From Priapulus caudatus (lineage: Eukaryota; Priapulida; Priapulimorpha; Priapulimorphida; Priapulidae), in assembly GCF_000485595.1 (NCBI RefSeq), contig NW_014579395.1, forward strand, positions 6,228 through 34,590: DNA of 28,363 bases, in the 5' to 3' direction. The notes under the pieces were generated by a model that saw only the letters and a list, made by a program, of their open reading frames with translations, was not told the DNA's origin and searched no databases. The position numbers and the translations under genes were made by a program. Each line of letters starts with the position of its first letter. Positions within the stretch are counted from its first letter, which is position 1. This document shows positions 1 to 8,520 of this stretch, piece by piece.

Positions 1-1448
1 GGGTGGTGTGTAACTCACAGGAGCAGTAGACCTAGATTCAAGGATGGATAGATTGTACCCACGCTTCCTCGTCCGGAGGTAAAGTATACATCTCAATCAA
101 GAAAGAAACTACGATGATTCACTCCATCAGGAGTCACAGATAATATATATGCTCTCGGCACTATGTTCCTACTCTCGTCCCGACAAAACATGTAGAATTT
201 CAACATCATTGCTTGCCTAATTCTCTCTACCTCGTCCCATTCCGCATTATCCATATTACGCCGGGTCAACTTCGATACGACTCATAATATTACATCCTGA
301 GCTCCCATATTCGGTTATTGTTGTCGCTGTCAATGAGGTACTTCACTAATTTTCTAATACTATACCGTTTCTAAATTCTCCTCTCTAATACGGTGAGCCG
401 ACAACGTGTTATCTTGTAATCTGTTCTAAAAAAACTCACAATGCCCGTCTTTGCCCGTTTTACGGAGACGTATCTCATCTACTTAACTAGAAGAAGGAAT
501 CAAAACAACATGGGCTTCATCAGTCTCGTTTATACTAAGCTGGCGGTTCAGATTGCCTTTCCTATGTCACTCCTCTCCGTCTCCTGCCGAATCCTAGCTT
601 CCTTCGATACTCAGTCTGCCTCATTAGCCTGATCGAGAAGCGTTCAGATGTGTCTTTGTCTGTTGACAAGACGAATGCACCTCCTGTTTGGTCTGTGGCC
701 CTTCAGTACTAAACGATTCATATCTATTGACATTATCATCTCATATAAGATAAAATAGTAGTATATGTGTTATACTCATATCTCACGATCGTTGTATATA
801 TGGTGTGTATATATTATCACTCTTTATCTATCTCCGTTTATCATAATCTTTAATATAAATAGGATAATATATATAGTTTTGTAAATGATATTATATCATA
901 GAATCACTCTAATTATAGAAGTCTTATACTGATCTTCACCTCCTGGTCCTCGTCATCAGCGTGGTCACCTCTTTGTCCAACAGACAAGACCCCATTCTCA
1001 CAGGCTACCACTGTTTCGGCTCCTCAAGCTAGTCGTGGGAGTCTCGCGGCATCCCATTGCCTGAGCCTCGCCAGCCTAGTTAAACTACTATGAACCCATG
1101 TGTGACCGTTACCACCAAGCTTATCTCCGTAAAGGCAAGAGGTATTTAAACAAAAGTAAAGTTTAGTTATGAGACGATGTCCAACTGCCAAATCTTAGAA
1201 TGTAATTTTGAATCGCCATTCACGTTAACATATTACCCTCTATTCGTAAATTAGGCACAGCAAATGTTGAACTTTCACATGTTGGAACAGTCCATACTCC
1301 TTCCTCCATCTTTATCTTAGCTCCTGGATATAATAACTATATACATGACTAACCCCGGCTTATAGTTTGGTACACTCGGGTATATCGTAGTATGATATCG
1401 GTATTTCGGCTCTTTCCTACACGTCTCCTATGTACTCAGGGGGTATTT
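1..1448. other. Unassigned AT-rich DNA
   Basis: No coding region with recognisable motifs was seen on either strand; the longest open frame near 441-632 is 63 codons with no domain. The stretch around 740-910 is rich in TATA/ATAT runs. No tRNA-like or rRNA-like segment was noticed. Confidence 0.5.
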
Positions 1449-2525
1449 CTAACCCTAGCAATACCCGTTTCTTCTTGGGACGGCTAATTGGTATATCATA
1501 CTCTGCGTATCATATAGTAATACTGGTTATTGAAACACAGGCACTTGGAACCGTCCTCAATAAGGAAAAAATTAATGGTAAATAAACACAATGTAACAAA
1601 GTCTTAAATGTTTCTCTAACTCTATTTCGGCCTATAATCACCTGTAGTGTAAATGCCGGTCAAATGCTCATCTGCAACACACAAGTAAACCGAACACCCG
1701 CCATGCGCTGTGCTGGCATCATGCATGACAAACGAACATTGAATAAGAGAGTTCAATGTTATCTCTTATTCTTATTATTCTCTTATTATTATTAGAGTTA
1801 AGAGAGCTCTCTTATTCATGTTGTTTGTGCACGCAGCACAGCGCGGGCGGGCGTTCGGTTTACTGTGTGTTGCAGATGAGCATTTGACCGGCATTTTACA
1901 GGTGAATTATAGCGAAATAGAGTAGAGAAAATAAAGACTTTGTTACGCATTTCGTGTTATTTAGCCACTTAATTTTTTTTTATTGAGACGTTCCAAGTGC
2001 CTGTGCCTGTGGTATTGAATATATGGTAGTTATTAGTTGGGTATCTAACCCTAGTACTAGTAGTACTAGTAGTAGCAGGAGTTAGCTCTAGTACTATAGT
2101 CCGCGTTCGATTAACTGCCGCAGGCGCAGGCCTGCCAGGCGGCGGCAAGCGCCCCGCGGCCAACAGGCACTTGGAAACGTCTCAATATAAAAAAATTAAT
2201 GGTTAAATAAACACGAAATGTAACAAAGTCCTTAATTGTTTCTCCTACTCTATTCGCCTATAATCACCTGTAAATTCAGTCATAATTGACTCAAATCTGC
2301 AAGCGAGCAGAGCAAGTAACCGAACGCCGCCGCCCGCGGCTGTGCTGCGTGCACAAACAACATGAATAACATAACTAAGAGAGCTCTCTTAACTCTAATA
2401 ATAATAAGAGAATAATAAGAATAAGAGAATAAGAGAACAACAAGATCTATATTATCTTACTCCTGGTAATACTATACTAAAAATACTAAGTAATGAGTAA
2501 TAGTAATACCCGTTTCTTCTTGGAG
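1449..2525. repeat. Three-copy fold-back repeat cluster
   Basis: Three related copies of a roughly 280-bp unit lie here. Copy A reads forward at about 1537-1760, copy B in reverse complement at about 1745-2010, and copy C forward at about 2165-2450. Shared landmarks are CACTTGGAA, TTAATGG, TGTAACAAAG, a CACCTGTA stretch, a GC-rich CCGAACGCC segment and a tail of AATAAGAG-type units ending at the palindrome GAGAGCTCTC. A and B face each other tail to tail and make a long imperfect hairpin; B and C are also inverted. The phrase AATACCCGTTTCTTCTTGG occurs just before A (about 1461) and just after C (about 2502), which may mark the outer limits of a composite element. This resembles a non-autonomous fold-back or MITE cluster; no transposase is present. 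Unit borders are approximate. Confidence 0.7.
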
Positions 2526-2939
2526 GGGCCTAGAATATAAGCAAACCCACGAATAGATGTAGGCATGTGTAGCTAGTAAAACCTAAAACTTGTAAGATCA
2601 ACTGCGGCATTTTTTTGATTATAGCTACGGATGATTCAACTCTCGACTAATGTATCGGTCAGCGAGTTACGTTGGTTTTTAGAGAATGCGTTCAACAGCA
2701 ACAGCAACAACAACAAAACACGTTGAAAAGGGGAATTCCCTATCTCTTGACCTTTGCTCTTGACTCTTGTTTCTTGTTTCTTGACTCTTGTTTTAACATG
2801 GAGGCGCGTCGTTTGAATTTTAGTCTTTGTGACAATGAAACAGCATAATTATACTTGAGAAAGATACCCACCGAAGTGCAGGATAGTGACTTATTCAGTT
2901 AGGTTATAGTGCGAAGGAAGTGGTCATAATATTTGTTAA
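2526..2939. other. Non-coding DNA with short simple repeats
   Basis: No gene was seen. A short CAACAGCAACAA-type run lies at about 2692-2718 and a cluster of CTTGACTCTTGTTTCTTG units at about 2748-2795. Confidence 0.45.
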
Positions 2940-3059
2940 GTGAAATCAGGTAAATCCGTTATATATTGGAGCAAATCCACGTGCTCAGGGATAGGAGAAC
3001 CAAGTAGCCCCAATAAAAGGCGATTATTTTGGCCGATAGCATGGCGCACACTATGCTAT

Positions 3060-3420
3060 ATACACTGTGCTACGTGCGACTTGCCATATATACAGAGCAT
3101 ATATATAAATATATATATATAACTAATAAATCATATATATATATATGTATATATAACCATATATATCTAGATCATATGTCTCTATACATAATATATAAGA
3201 TATATGTATACATACATATATACTAGCACCAAAAAAAATTAAACAATCCCCCACACGTGTATGATATATATATTATATATATATATATATATATAATAAT
3301 ATATATGCGGATACTGTTATTAACAAGCAGATCATACACAACATATACGCATATATACACACCACATACACACATAATACACCCTCCCCCTGCCCCCGCC
3401 CCCTCCTCTCTCTCTGTTTT
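3060..3420. repeat. AT and CA microsatellites with pyrimidine tract
   Basis: Runs of (AT)n occur at about 3095-3150 and 3266-3305, followed by CA-rich steps at 3345-3380 and a C/T-only tract at about 3380-3416. Open frames here are only low-complexity translations of the repeats. The tract lies immediately outside the left LTR and was probably there before the insertion. Confidence 0.75.
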
Positions 3421-3471
3421 GCGCGTCCTGGCGACTCCGACTAGGTACTTTCCCTAGGCCATTGAATATAT

Positions 3472-3687
3472 TGTAAGGTTTGATGCCTTACGTCGGTCGG
3501 TGTCCTGGTCGTCTGGTAAAGAATGAAAGCACACACTCACGTTGCTCGTCCAGGCGGTCTTATATATGGTGGCGAGCCGTGCCTTGCCTGGCTTGCCGAT
3601 GGATATCTGGTCTGAAAGCCTGTATTGGCGCCGCGGGTGAGTCTAGTAGAATGGCTTCGACTCGTAGTTGCCGGTAGACACCTTACA
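3472..3687 (-). repeat. 3' LTR of the Gypsy element
   Basis: This 216-bp copy matches 9278-9486 along its whole length. It starts TGTAAGG and ends CCTTACA, a perfect 7-bp terminal inverted repeat with the usual TG...CA ends. On the minus strand a TATATAAG box lies at 3559-3566, a plausible promoter site, and TATATATGG is shared with the other LTR except for an indel. The limits are fixed on the inner side by the adjoining polypurine tract. The left outer limit rests on the inverted terminal repeat. Confidence 0.85.
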
Positions 3688-3702
3688 TTCTCCCCTCCTT
3701 TG
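3688..3702 (-). promoter_or_regulatory. Polypurine tract (plus-strand primer)
   Basis: The minus strand reads CAAAGGAGGGGAGAA directly before the LTR start TGTAAGG. A purine run abutting the 3' LTR is the standard priming site for second-strand DNA synthesis in LTR elements. It fixes the element's orientation as minus and shows that the flanking region was not inverted together with the pol blocks. Confidence 0.85.
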
Positions 3703-3930
3703 AAGCAGAGTCCCGGGAGTGTCTGTAAGGCCGATCATATCACATGCTACATGCACTACGTACACTGCACATAGCATTGGTTATGTGCTGCCGCTACCGT
3801 TGCTCATAGCGCCACACAATCGTTCGTGTATAACTGGCAGGATATTTTTGCTCTTCCCCTGCCGAGTTATGCATTCACTCGGACGTATTTACACTGGACC
3901 GATGCGATCCGTTGCTTGGCCTTTTTCCGC
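3703..3930. other. 3' non-coding segment of the Gypsy element
   Basis: No convincing coding segment was seen on either strand. It would correspond to the stretch between the end of pol and the polypurine tract. Confidence 0.4.
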
Positions 3931-3934
3931 TTGT

Positions 3935-4020
3935 ACAGCGGGTTCGAAACGCGTGGTAACTCTCTCCTCCCCCCCTAACCGGAGGTCAAAATACGAACAT
4001 AATCTACGGCCCAGAAAAAT
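3935..4020 (+). pseudogene. Probable C-terminal tail of pol, inverted
   Basis: In the plus-strand frame that passes 3719-4168, the segment ending KYEHNLRPRK (about 3985-4017) is basic and proline-rich. It resembles the extreme C-terminal tail of animal Ty3/Gypsy integrases, which often end in an R-Y-x-LRP type motif. It lies in a different frame from the integrase block that follows. If the assignment is right, this is a fourth pol block placed in the normal order but on the wrong strand. The integrase C-terminal region that should lie between it and the catalytic core was not found. This is a motif-level guess. Confidence 0.4.
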
Positions 4021-4032
4021 TTCAGCCGGCGT

Positions 4033-5514
4033 GTGTCCCGTAGTATCATGCTTCGCCGAGGTAGATTATGTACTACCGCGGCGGAGGTGGCCCCCGGCGT
4101 CACGGATGGGTCGGGTCTTAGTCTTAGCGGGTTTTCAGTGGAGGAGTTGCGGCAGTCCCAGGAATTAGATCCTTTGGTCGCGAAACACGTGGCATTTTTG
4201 GCAGGGGGAGTTGGGCCAGCGTACCCCTTTGTGCTTAAGGAGGGCCTTTTATATCGTGTCGCAAAGGATGGACATAAGAATAGGATCTACATTCCGGTGG
4301 GGTTCCGTAATCGGGTATTAAGTTTTTTTCACACGCAGCCTACAGCGGGACATTTTGGATTTCGGAAGACATTAGCTAGGATAGCGACTGTCGCTTTTTG
4401 GCCCCTAATGTCGAGAAGTATCCGGGATTACGTAAAAGCTTGCCCGACGTGTAGGGTCGTGAAACCATCATATCGCAAACAGGTGGGTTTTATGCGAACG
4501 ACTGAGTCATCATACCCGGGGGAAAAAGCCGCTATTGACCTGATGGGTCCGTTACCCCTGTCATACGGCAGACACGAATACATATTGGTGATTACGGATC
4601 ACTTCTCTAAATGGTCACAACTCATTCCCTTAAGGAAAGCTACAGGCAGTAATGTAGCATTAAGCCTGGACAGATCGTTTTGTGCGGTTTTTGGGCCCCC
4701 TCGCTGGCTGATCTCAGACAATGGGGCGCAGTTTCGGTCCAAGGCCTTTGCGGCCGTTTGTGAGCGGTGGGGGATACGGCACAAGCTGATTACGGCATAT
4801 AGGCCGCAGGCGAATTGGGTGGAACGGGTTAACCGTAATATTAAGGCTATGATGCAGTCGTATGTTGCTAGTGACCATAGAACATGGGATGTACATTTGT
4901 CAGACTTACAGTTCACATTGAAGATTACGACTATGTCATTCCCAGATTTCTCTAGACCCTTTGAACTAGCATGTGATGCAAGTAATTTGGGTTTAGGTTG
5001 TGCATTGGCTCAGGTCTCGGTGGATGGGGGGATTACGAATCCCATCTCATTCGGCAGCAGGTTACTCACACCGGCTGAGTGCAACTACAGCACAACGGAG
5101 AAGGAATGCCTGGCGGTTATTTGGGCTTTGCAGCGATTCAGGCCCTACGTAGAGAATATGCTGTGTACAGTCTACAGTGATCACCGCGCTTTAGCTTGGT
5201 TGTTTTCATCTAAGAAGCTGGCAGGTAGGCTGCTGCGCTGGGTTCTATCAGTACAGGATATAAAATTCCAGGTCGTTTACAGACAGGGTAAATACAATGC
5301 TGTTCCGGATGCCTTATCCAGGATTCAGGTGCCAGAGGATGCTCACATAGGGGTGGTAAGCTATTGCCATGATAAATGTGATGCTGAGATCTGCGCACGG
5401 CCACAAGCCGCGTCATTGTCATGGGTACAGTGTGATCGCTGTGAGCGCTGGCTGCATGTGTTGTGCTCAGGTAGCAGCCCGGAGATTGTGTCGAGTTTGC
5501 CACAATTCTTTTGA
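4033..5514 (+). CDS. Out-of-order integrase / RNase H / PHD-finger frame
   Basis: A 493-codon open frame starts at GTG 4033; the first ATG is at 4048. Residues 100-140 hold an HHCC zinc-binding domain (H100, H107, C137, C140). Residues 165-295 form a retroviral-type integrase core with D169, D229 and E264, exact D,D(35)E spacing. At about residue 298 (near nt 4928) the frame passes straight into a Ty3/Gypsy RNase H, residues 302-430, with all four catalytic acids (D315, E358, D383, D426). Residues 445-478 are the first part of a PHD finger: C445 or C449, C454, C467-x2-C470, H475, C478; the final cysteine pair is missing because the frame ends. In a normal element RNase H precedes integrase, so this fusion has the order reversed, and it lies opposite in strand to gag-RT. 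The start is not natural. It is probably not expressed as a functional protein, although every catalytic residue checked is intact. Confidence 0.85.
   Translation: MSRSIMLRRGRLCTTAAEVAPGVTDGSGLSLSGFSVEELRQSQELDPLVAKHVAFLAGGVGPAYPFVLKEGLLYRVAKDGHKNRIYIPVGFRNRVLSFFHTQPTAGHFGFRKTLARIATVAFWPLMSRSIRDYVKACPTCRVVKPSYRKQVGFMRTTESSYPGEKAAIDLMGPLPLSYGRHEYILVITDHFSKWSQLIPLRKATGSNVALSLDRSFCAVFGPPRWLISDNGAQFRSKAFAAVCERWGIRHKLITAYRPQANWVERVNRNIKAMMQSYVASDHRTWDVHLSDLQFTLKITTMSFPDFSRPFELACDASNLGLGCALAQVSVDGGITNPISFGSRLLTPAECNYSTTEKECLAVIWALQRFRPYVENMLCTVYSDHRALAWLFSSKKLAGRLLRWVLSVQDIKFQVVYRQGKYNAVPDALSRIQVPEDAHIGVVSYCHDKCDAEICARPQAASLSWVQCDRCERWLHVLCSGSSPEIVSSLPQFF
4048..4928 (+). other. Inverted pol block C: integrase N-terminal and catalytic domains
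   Basis: This block covers the integrase from its leader region through the catalytic core. It stops just after the LSDLQF segment, where a normal integrase would continue into its C-terminal domain; that domain is absent here. Strand is plus, opposite to the element. The right junction with block B lies at about 4922-4935. The left limit is less certain, between about 4020 and 4070. No inverted repeat that could drive inversion was seen at the edges. Confidence 0.75.
4932..5511 (+). other. Inverted pol block B: RNase H plus partial PHD finger
   Basis: The block opens with SFPDFSRPFEL, the usual lead-in to Gypsy RNase H, and ends inside a PHD finger before its last cysteine pair. In an intact element this segment would follow block A and precede block C. 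It is on the plus strand, and its right border with block A falls at about 5505-5516. Confidence 0.75.
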
Positions 5515-8500
5515 GATGGCGGAGCCATTGCATCGTATGAGACGGGATAAAGTAGAATGGATGTGGTCGCACGTGCAGAATAAGGCGTTTGTGGCTTTAA
5601 AGGAGTCGCTGCTTAACGAATATCCCGAAATAAACTTTGACACCCACGCGGTCATGCCTAGGAAACGTTCCAATTCCTTTAGATTACGTGGGGTGGGGTA
5701 CGCCCTGATAGCCTGCAGCTTATCCGGGTTTGGCGAGATGCCAGATGCGGATATCATGTGTCCAAGGTACGTCACACTTTGCTGCATAAACCCGCTCTTT
5801 CCCGGATTCACAGTTAACCCCGCTACCCTGAAACAGTCTAGAACCTCACGTAAATCCGACAAGTGAGATCTCACATCTGGTGAGAAAACGATGACGTCAT
5901 CAAGATAAACATAACAATTCCGGTAAAGACAGGGGCTAAGAACCCTTTCCATTAATCTCTGAAAACTGCTTGGTCCATTAACTACCCCGAATGGCAAAAC
6001 GGTAAATTGCAGGAGACCTAGCGGCGAATTAAATGCTGACTTCTCCCTGGACTCCGGAGACAGAGCCATCTGCCAATAACCCGAGGTCATATCTAGGTTT
6101 GAGTACACCGTTGAACCATGCAGCGAGGCAAGAATTTCGTCTATCCTGGGTAGGCTATAGGCATCGAACTTCGTTACCTTGTTTAGTTCGCGGAAATCAA
6201 TGCACAGACGGTATGTTCGATCCTTCTTATGTACCATTAACACAGGGCTGCACCATGCCGAAAAAGAGGGCTCGACAATGCCATCGCGCAACATGCAATC
6301 AACCTGGTTATTAAAACTTTCTAGCTTGGGTCCAGCCATTCGGTACGCCTGTTGACGGATTGGCGAAGCGTCGCCCGTATCAATCATGTGACTGTACACA
6401 GTCGTAAACCCTGGTTTATTAATGAGGACATCGCCATATTGACAAAAAATGCGATCAAGGTCGTCCGCCACAGGCTGTGAGCCACTTTCATCGTGTCTCG
6501 AGAGGGGAGTCTCAACCGACTCCGCGGGGGGAGTCTCAATACACTCCGCTGGGGGAGTTACCACAAACTCCACAGGGGGAGTCTCAATACATTCCACGGG
6601 GGAATTCTCAACACACTCCACGGTGGGAGTCTCAATAAACTCCGCGGGGGGAGTCTCAATACACTCCACGGGGGGAGTCTCCGCGTACTCCACGGGGGGA
6701 GTCTCAGCGTACTCCACGGGGGGAGTCTCAGCGTACTCCACGGGGGGAGTCTCAGCGTACTCCACGGGGGGAGTCTCAGCGTACTCCACGGGGGGAGTCT
6801 CAGCGTACTCCACGGGGGGAGTCTCAGCGTACTCCACGGGGGGAGTCTCAGCGTACTCCACGGGGGGAGTCTCAATAAACTGACCCGAAGGGAGGTCGAT
6901 ATCCAATGTGGACTCAAACGAGGGCAGACGCCCATAGCTCAATCGTATACCCGCATCCAGCGGATCATACGCCTCTAGATGAGGCGGTGTATGTTTAACT
7001 ATCTCATCAGCAACGCGTAGCGCATCTGCACGCAACGGAAAATGGATCACTGGTGAAGAGTCTAACAAAGGCCTGACATAGTACGACTTGCGGATAAAGT
7101 CTACACTAAGGCCTGACAGATTACAGAAATCAATGCCCAGTAGTACGTCAAACGGTAATTCGTCTACCACGAAAAACCGGTGCGAAAAATCGCGCTCAGC
7201 GAGACGGAATTCGAGCTCGATGAGCCCACTAGCCCACCTAGCGCTACCAAAAACCCCTTTCAAGAGATTCCGCGATTGCGAAGGCTTCTTACCCAAGGCT
7301 TTAACCAGAGAAGAGCTGATCAGTGAAACCCGAGCCCCAGTGTCTATCTCAGCGGTTACGAATGTCTCCCCCATTACCATCTCAATAGAGGGTTCTGGTG
7401 AATACCCCAGCTCCAACTCAGCCGGCATCCGCGACGGAGCCTGCACGAATCTCACTGATTTGGCCGGTGTAGGCTGCGTACGCACCCTAGCACTTTCTAA
7501 TGACGGGCAATCTTTCTGTAAGTGACCCGGCATATTACAACGGTAACATATGACGTTATAGCCTTGCCTAGTACTCGGCCTAGCGCCGCTAAACGCAGGT
7601 CTGTCTCGAACCGCGTCGGGTCGGGACTGCAGAGGGACGGGACTCCTACCTCCACTAACTAAGCCACCCTGAACCCGTGTGGAATTATCACTGTGATATC
7701 TGCGATCCTCGCGTCTAACAGTCATAAAGTTGTCTGCAATTTGTCCCGCATGAGCCACAGAACTTACTTCAGTTTGTCGTAAGTGGTGTCGGAGATCATC
7801 ATTCCGTATGTTAGAAATAAACTGATCAATCAGTACAGTCTCCAAAACCCCGTAAAACTGTGCATGTCGCAGCAAATCCTGAGGCGGTTTTAGCCACCTA
7901 TGAAAATAGGTTTGCAAACGTCCCGCAAATTCCTGAAAGGTCTCATCTAGAAATTTCTTTGCTGTTTTGAAATTAACTCTATATGTCTCTGAAGTCAGAT
8001 TGTATGCTGCGAGTATAGCCGCTGTCACTAGCTCAAAGTTTTGTCTGACGTCATCTGCTATACGAAATAAGCATTTCTGAGCTCGCCCCGATAGCAATGG
8101 CTCTAGAATAGCCGTCCACCGATCTCTAGGTTTGCTCTGCGCAATACATAGTCTCTCAAATGTCTGTAGGTAACAGTCAATGTCATCCTCCTGTGTCAGC
8201 TTATGCATGCCCACTAACTTATATACCGATGAACCTGACTCTCTATGCCCAGCGTCTGCTACCGCTCCTCGCTCTGCAAGTAACTCTGTCAGAAGTTGAT
8301 GTTGTTGTTGTTGTTTTTCTTGTTGTAATGCATGCTGCTGTTTGTGTTTTTCTTGTTGTACTGCATGCCGCTGTTCGGTTTTTTCTTGTTGTTGCCGATT
8401 TTGTTCTTGTTGTTGCCGCATGAACTCCATCATGACCTGCATTTCTGGTGAAAGAGCAACTGCCCCCCCAGCCTGCTCCTCATCCTCCGCCGATTCCTTT

Positions 8501-8520
8501 ACGCCCCTCTTAGGAGGCAT
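5467..8520 (-). CDS. Gag-protease-reverse transcriptase polyprotein, C-terminally broken
   Basis: An uninterrupted 1017-codon frame starts at ATG 8518-8520. Residues 28-80 are glutamine-rich and probably coiled coil. Residues 95-275 form a Gag capsid-like region. A single CCHC zinc knuckle follows (C325, C328, H333, C338), then an aspartic protease with D393-T-G-A and a hydrophobic second half near residue 460. Residues 550-673 are tandem ETPPVEYA-type octapeptides. The reverse transcriptase spans about 682-968, with catalytic D810 and YLDD at 872-875. Gag and pol are in one frame with no frameshift. Sense homology ends at residue 968; residues 969-1017 are antisense of neighbouring inverted pol blocks up to a chance stop. 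The normal product would make capsid, process the polyprotein and copy the element RNA in the cytoplasm. RNase H and integrase cannot be made from this strand. Confidence 0.9.
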   Translation of the reverse strand: MPPKRGVKESAEDEEQAGGAVALSPEMQVMMEFMRQQQEQNRQQQEKTEQRHAVQQEKHKQQHALQQEKQQQQHQLLTELLAERGAVADAGHRESGSSVYKLVGMHKLTQEDDIDCYLQTFERLCIAQSKPRDRWTAILEPLLSGRAQKCLFRIADDVRQNFELVTAAILAAYNLTSETYRVNFKTAKKFLDETFQEFAGRLQTYFHRWLKPPQDLLRHAQFYGVLETVLIDQFISNIRNDDLRHHLRQTEVSSVAHAGQIADNFMTVRREDRRYHSDNSTRVQGGLVSGGRSPVPLQSRPDAVRDRPAFSGARPSTRQGYNVICYRCNMPGHLQKDCPSLESARVRTQPTPAKSVRFVQAPSRMPAELELGYSPEPSIEMVMGETFVTAEIDTGARVSLISSSLVKALGKKPSQSRNLLKGVFGSARWASGLIELEFRLAERDFSHRFFVVDELPFDVLLGIDFCNLSGLSVDFIRKSYYVRPLLDSSPVIHFPLRADALRVADEIVKHTPPHLEAYDPLDAGIRLSYGRLPSFESTLDIDLPSGQFIETPPVEYAETPPVEYAETPPVEYAETPPVEYAETPPVEYAETPPVEYAETPPVEYAETPPVEYAETPPVECIETPPAEFIETPTVECVENSPVECIETPPVEFVVTPPAECIETPPAESVETPLSRHDESGSQPVADDLDRIFCQYGDVLINKPGFTTVYSHMIDTGDASPIRQQAYRMAGPKLESFNNQVDCMLRDGIVEPSFSAWCSPVLMVHKKDRTYRLCIDFRELNKVTKFDAYSLPRIDEILASLHGSTVYSNLDMTSGYWQMALSPESREKSAFNSPLGLLQFTVLPFGVVNGPSSFQRLMERVLSPCLYRNCYVYLDDVIVFSPDVRSHLSDLREVLDCFRVAGLTVNPGKSGFMQQSVTYLGHMISASGISPNPDKLQAIRAYPTPRNLKELERFLGMTAWVSKFISGYSLSSDSFKATNALFCTCDHIHSTLSRLIRCNGSAISKELWQTRHNLRAAT
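5516..5620 (+). other. Inverted pol block A: RT/RNase H connection segment
   Basis: Plus-strand translation from 5516 begins AEPLHRMRRDKVEW after one Met and ends VALKESLLNE at 5620. This is the connection between RT and RNase H in Ty3/Gypsy pol. The minus-strand RT frame loses homology at FISGYS (residues 963-968, nt 5617-5634), exactly where this block should begin, so the two sides meet with almost no residues lost. The 48 codons that follow in the minus-strand frame (5467-5616) are antisense read-through of this block and the end of block B, not real protein. Confidence 0.8.
6502..6873 (-). repeat. 24-bp coding tandem repeat between protease and RT
   Basis: Eight near-identical copies of a 24-bp unit encoding ETPPVEYA lie at the high-coordinate side, followed by about seven diverged octapeptide units (variants with VECI, AEFI, VECV, VEFV, AESV) and a partial one. 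The unit is a multiple of three, so copy number can change without breaking the frame. It forms an acidic proline-rich linker. The clean copies are almost identical at DNA level, which suggests recent expansion from the protease side. Confidence 0.9.
8286..8420 (-). repeat. Glutamine-codon tract in gag
   Basis: Repeated CAA/CAG codons mixed with GAG and AAG encode a Q/E/K-rich stretch near the Gag N terminus, probably a coiled coil. It lies in the gag frame and does not disturb it. Confidence 0.7.

Noticed and set aside
441-632. 63-codon frame
   Set aside because: No motif and no neighbouring coding signal; length is expected by chance.
3935-3955. GGTTCGAAA as a tRNA or SINE B box
   Set aside because: There is no A box at the right distance and no cloverleaf.
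4599-4916. 105-codon minus-strand frame inside the integrase region
   Set aside because: It is antisense of the integrase core and has no integrase or other motif.
4033-5635. A second, nested Gypsy element inserted on the plus strand
   Set aside because: A nested plus-strand copy would read connection, RNase H, integrase from left to right. Here the order is the opposite, and no extra LTRs are seen.
5369-5866. Separate 165-codon gene on the plus strand
   Set aside because: Only the piece at 5516-5620 is protein-like (connection block); the rest is antisense of RT and of neighbouring sequence.
6449-6978. Long plus-strand and extra minus-strand open frames with repeated GGVSAYST, GGSLSVLH or RLPPWSTL peptides
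   Set aside because: They are shadows of the 24-bp coding repeat in the gag-pol frame; only the frame giving ETPPVEYA is part of a protein with domains on both sides.
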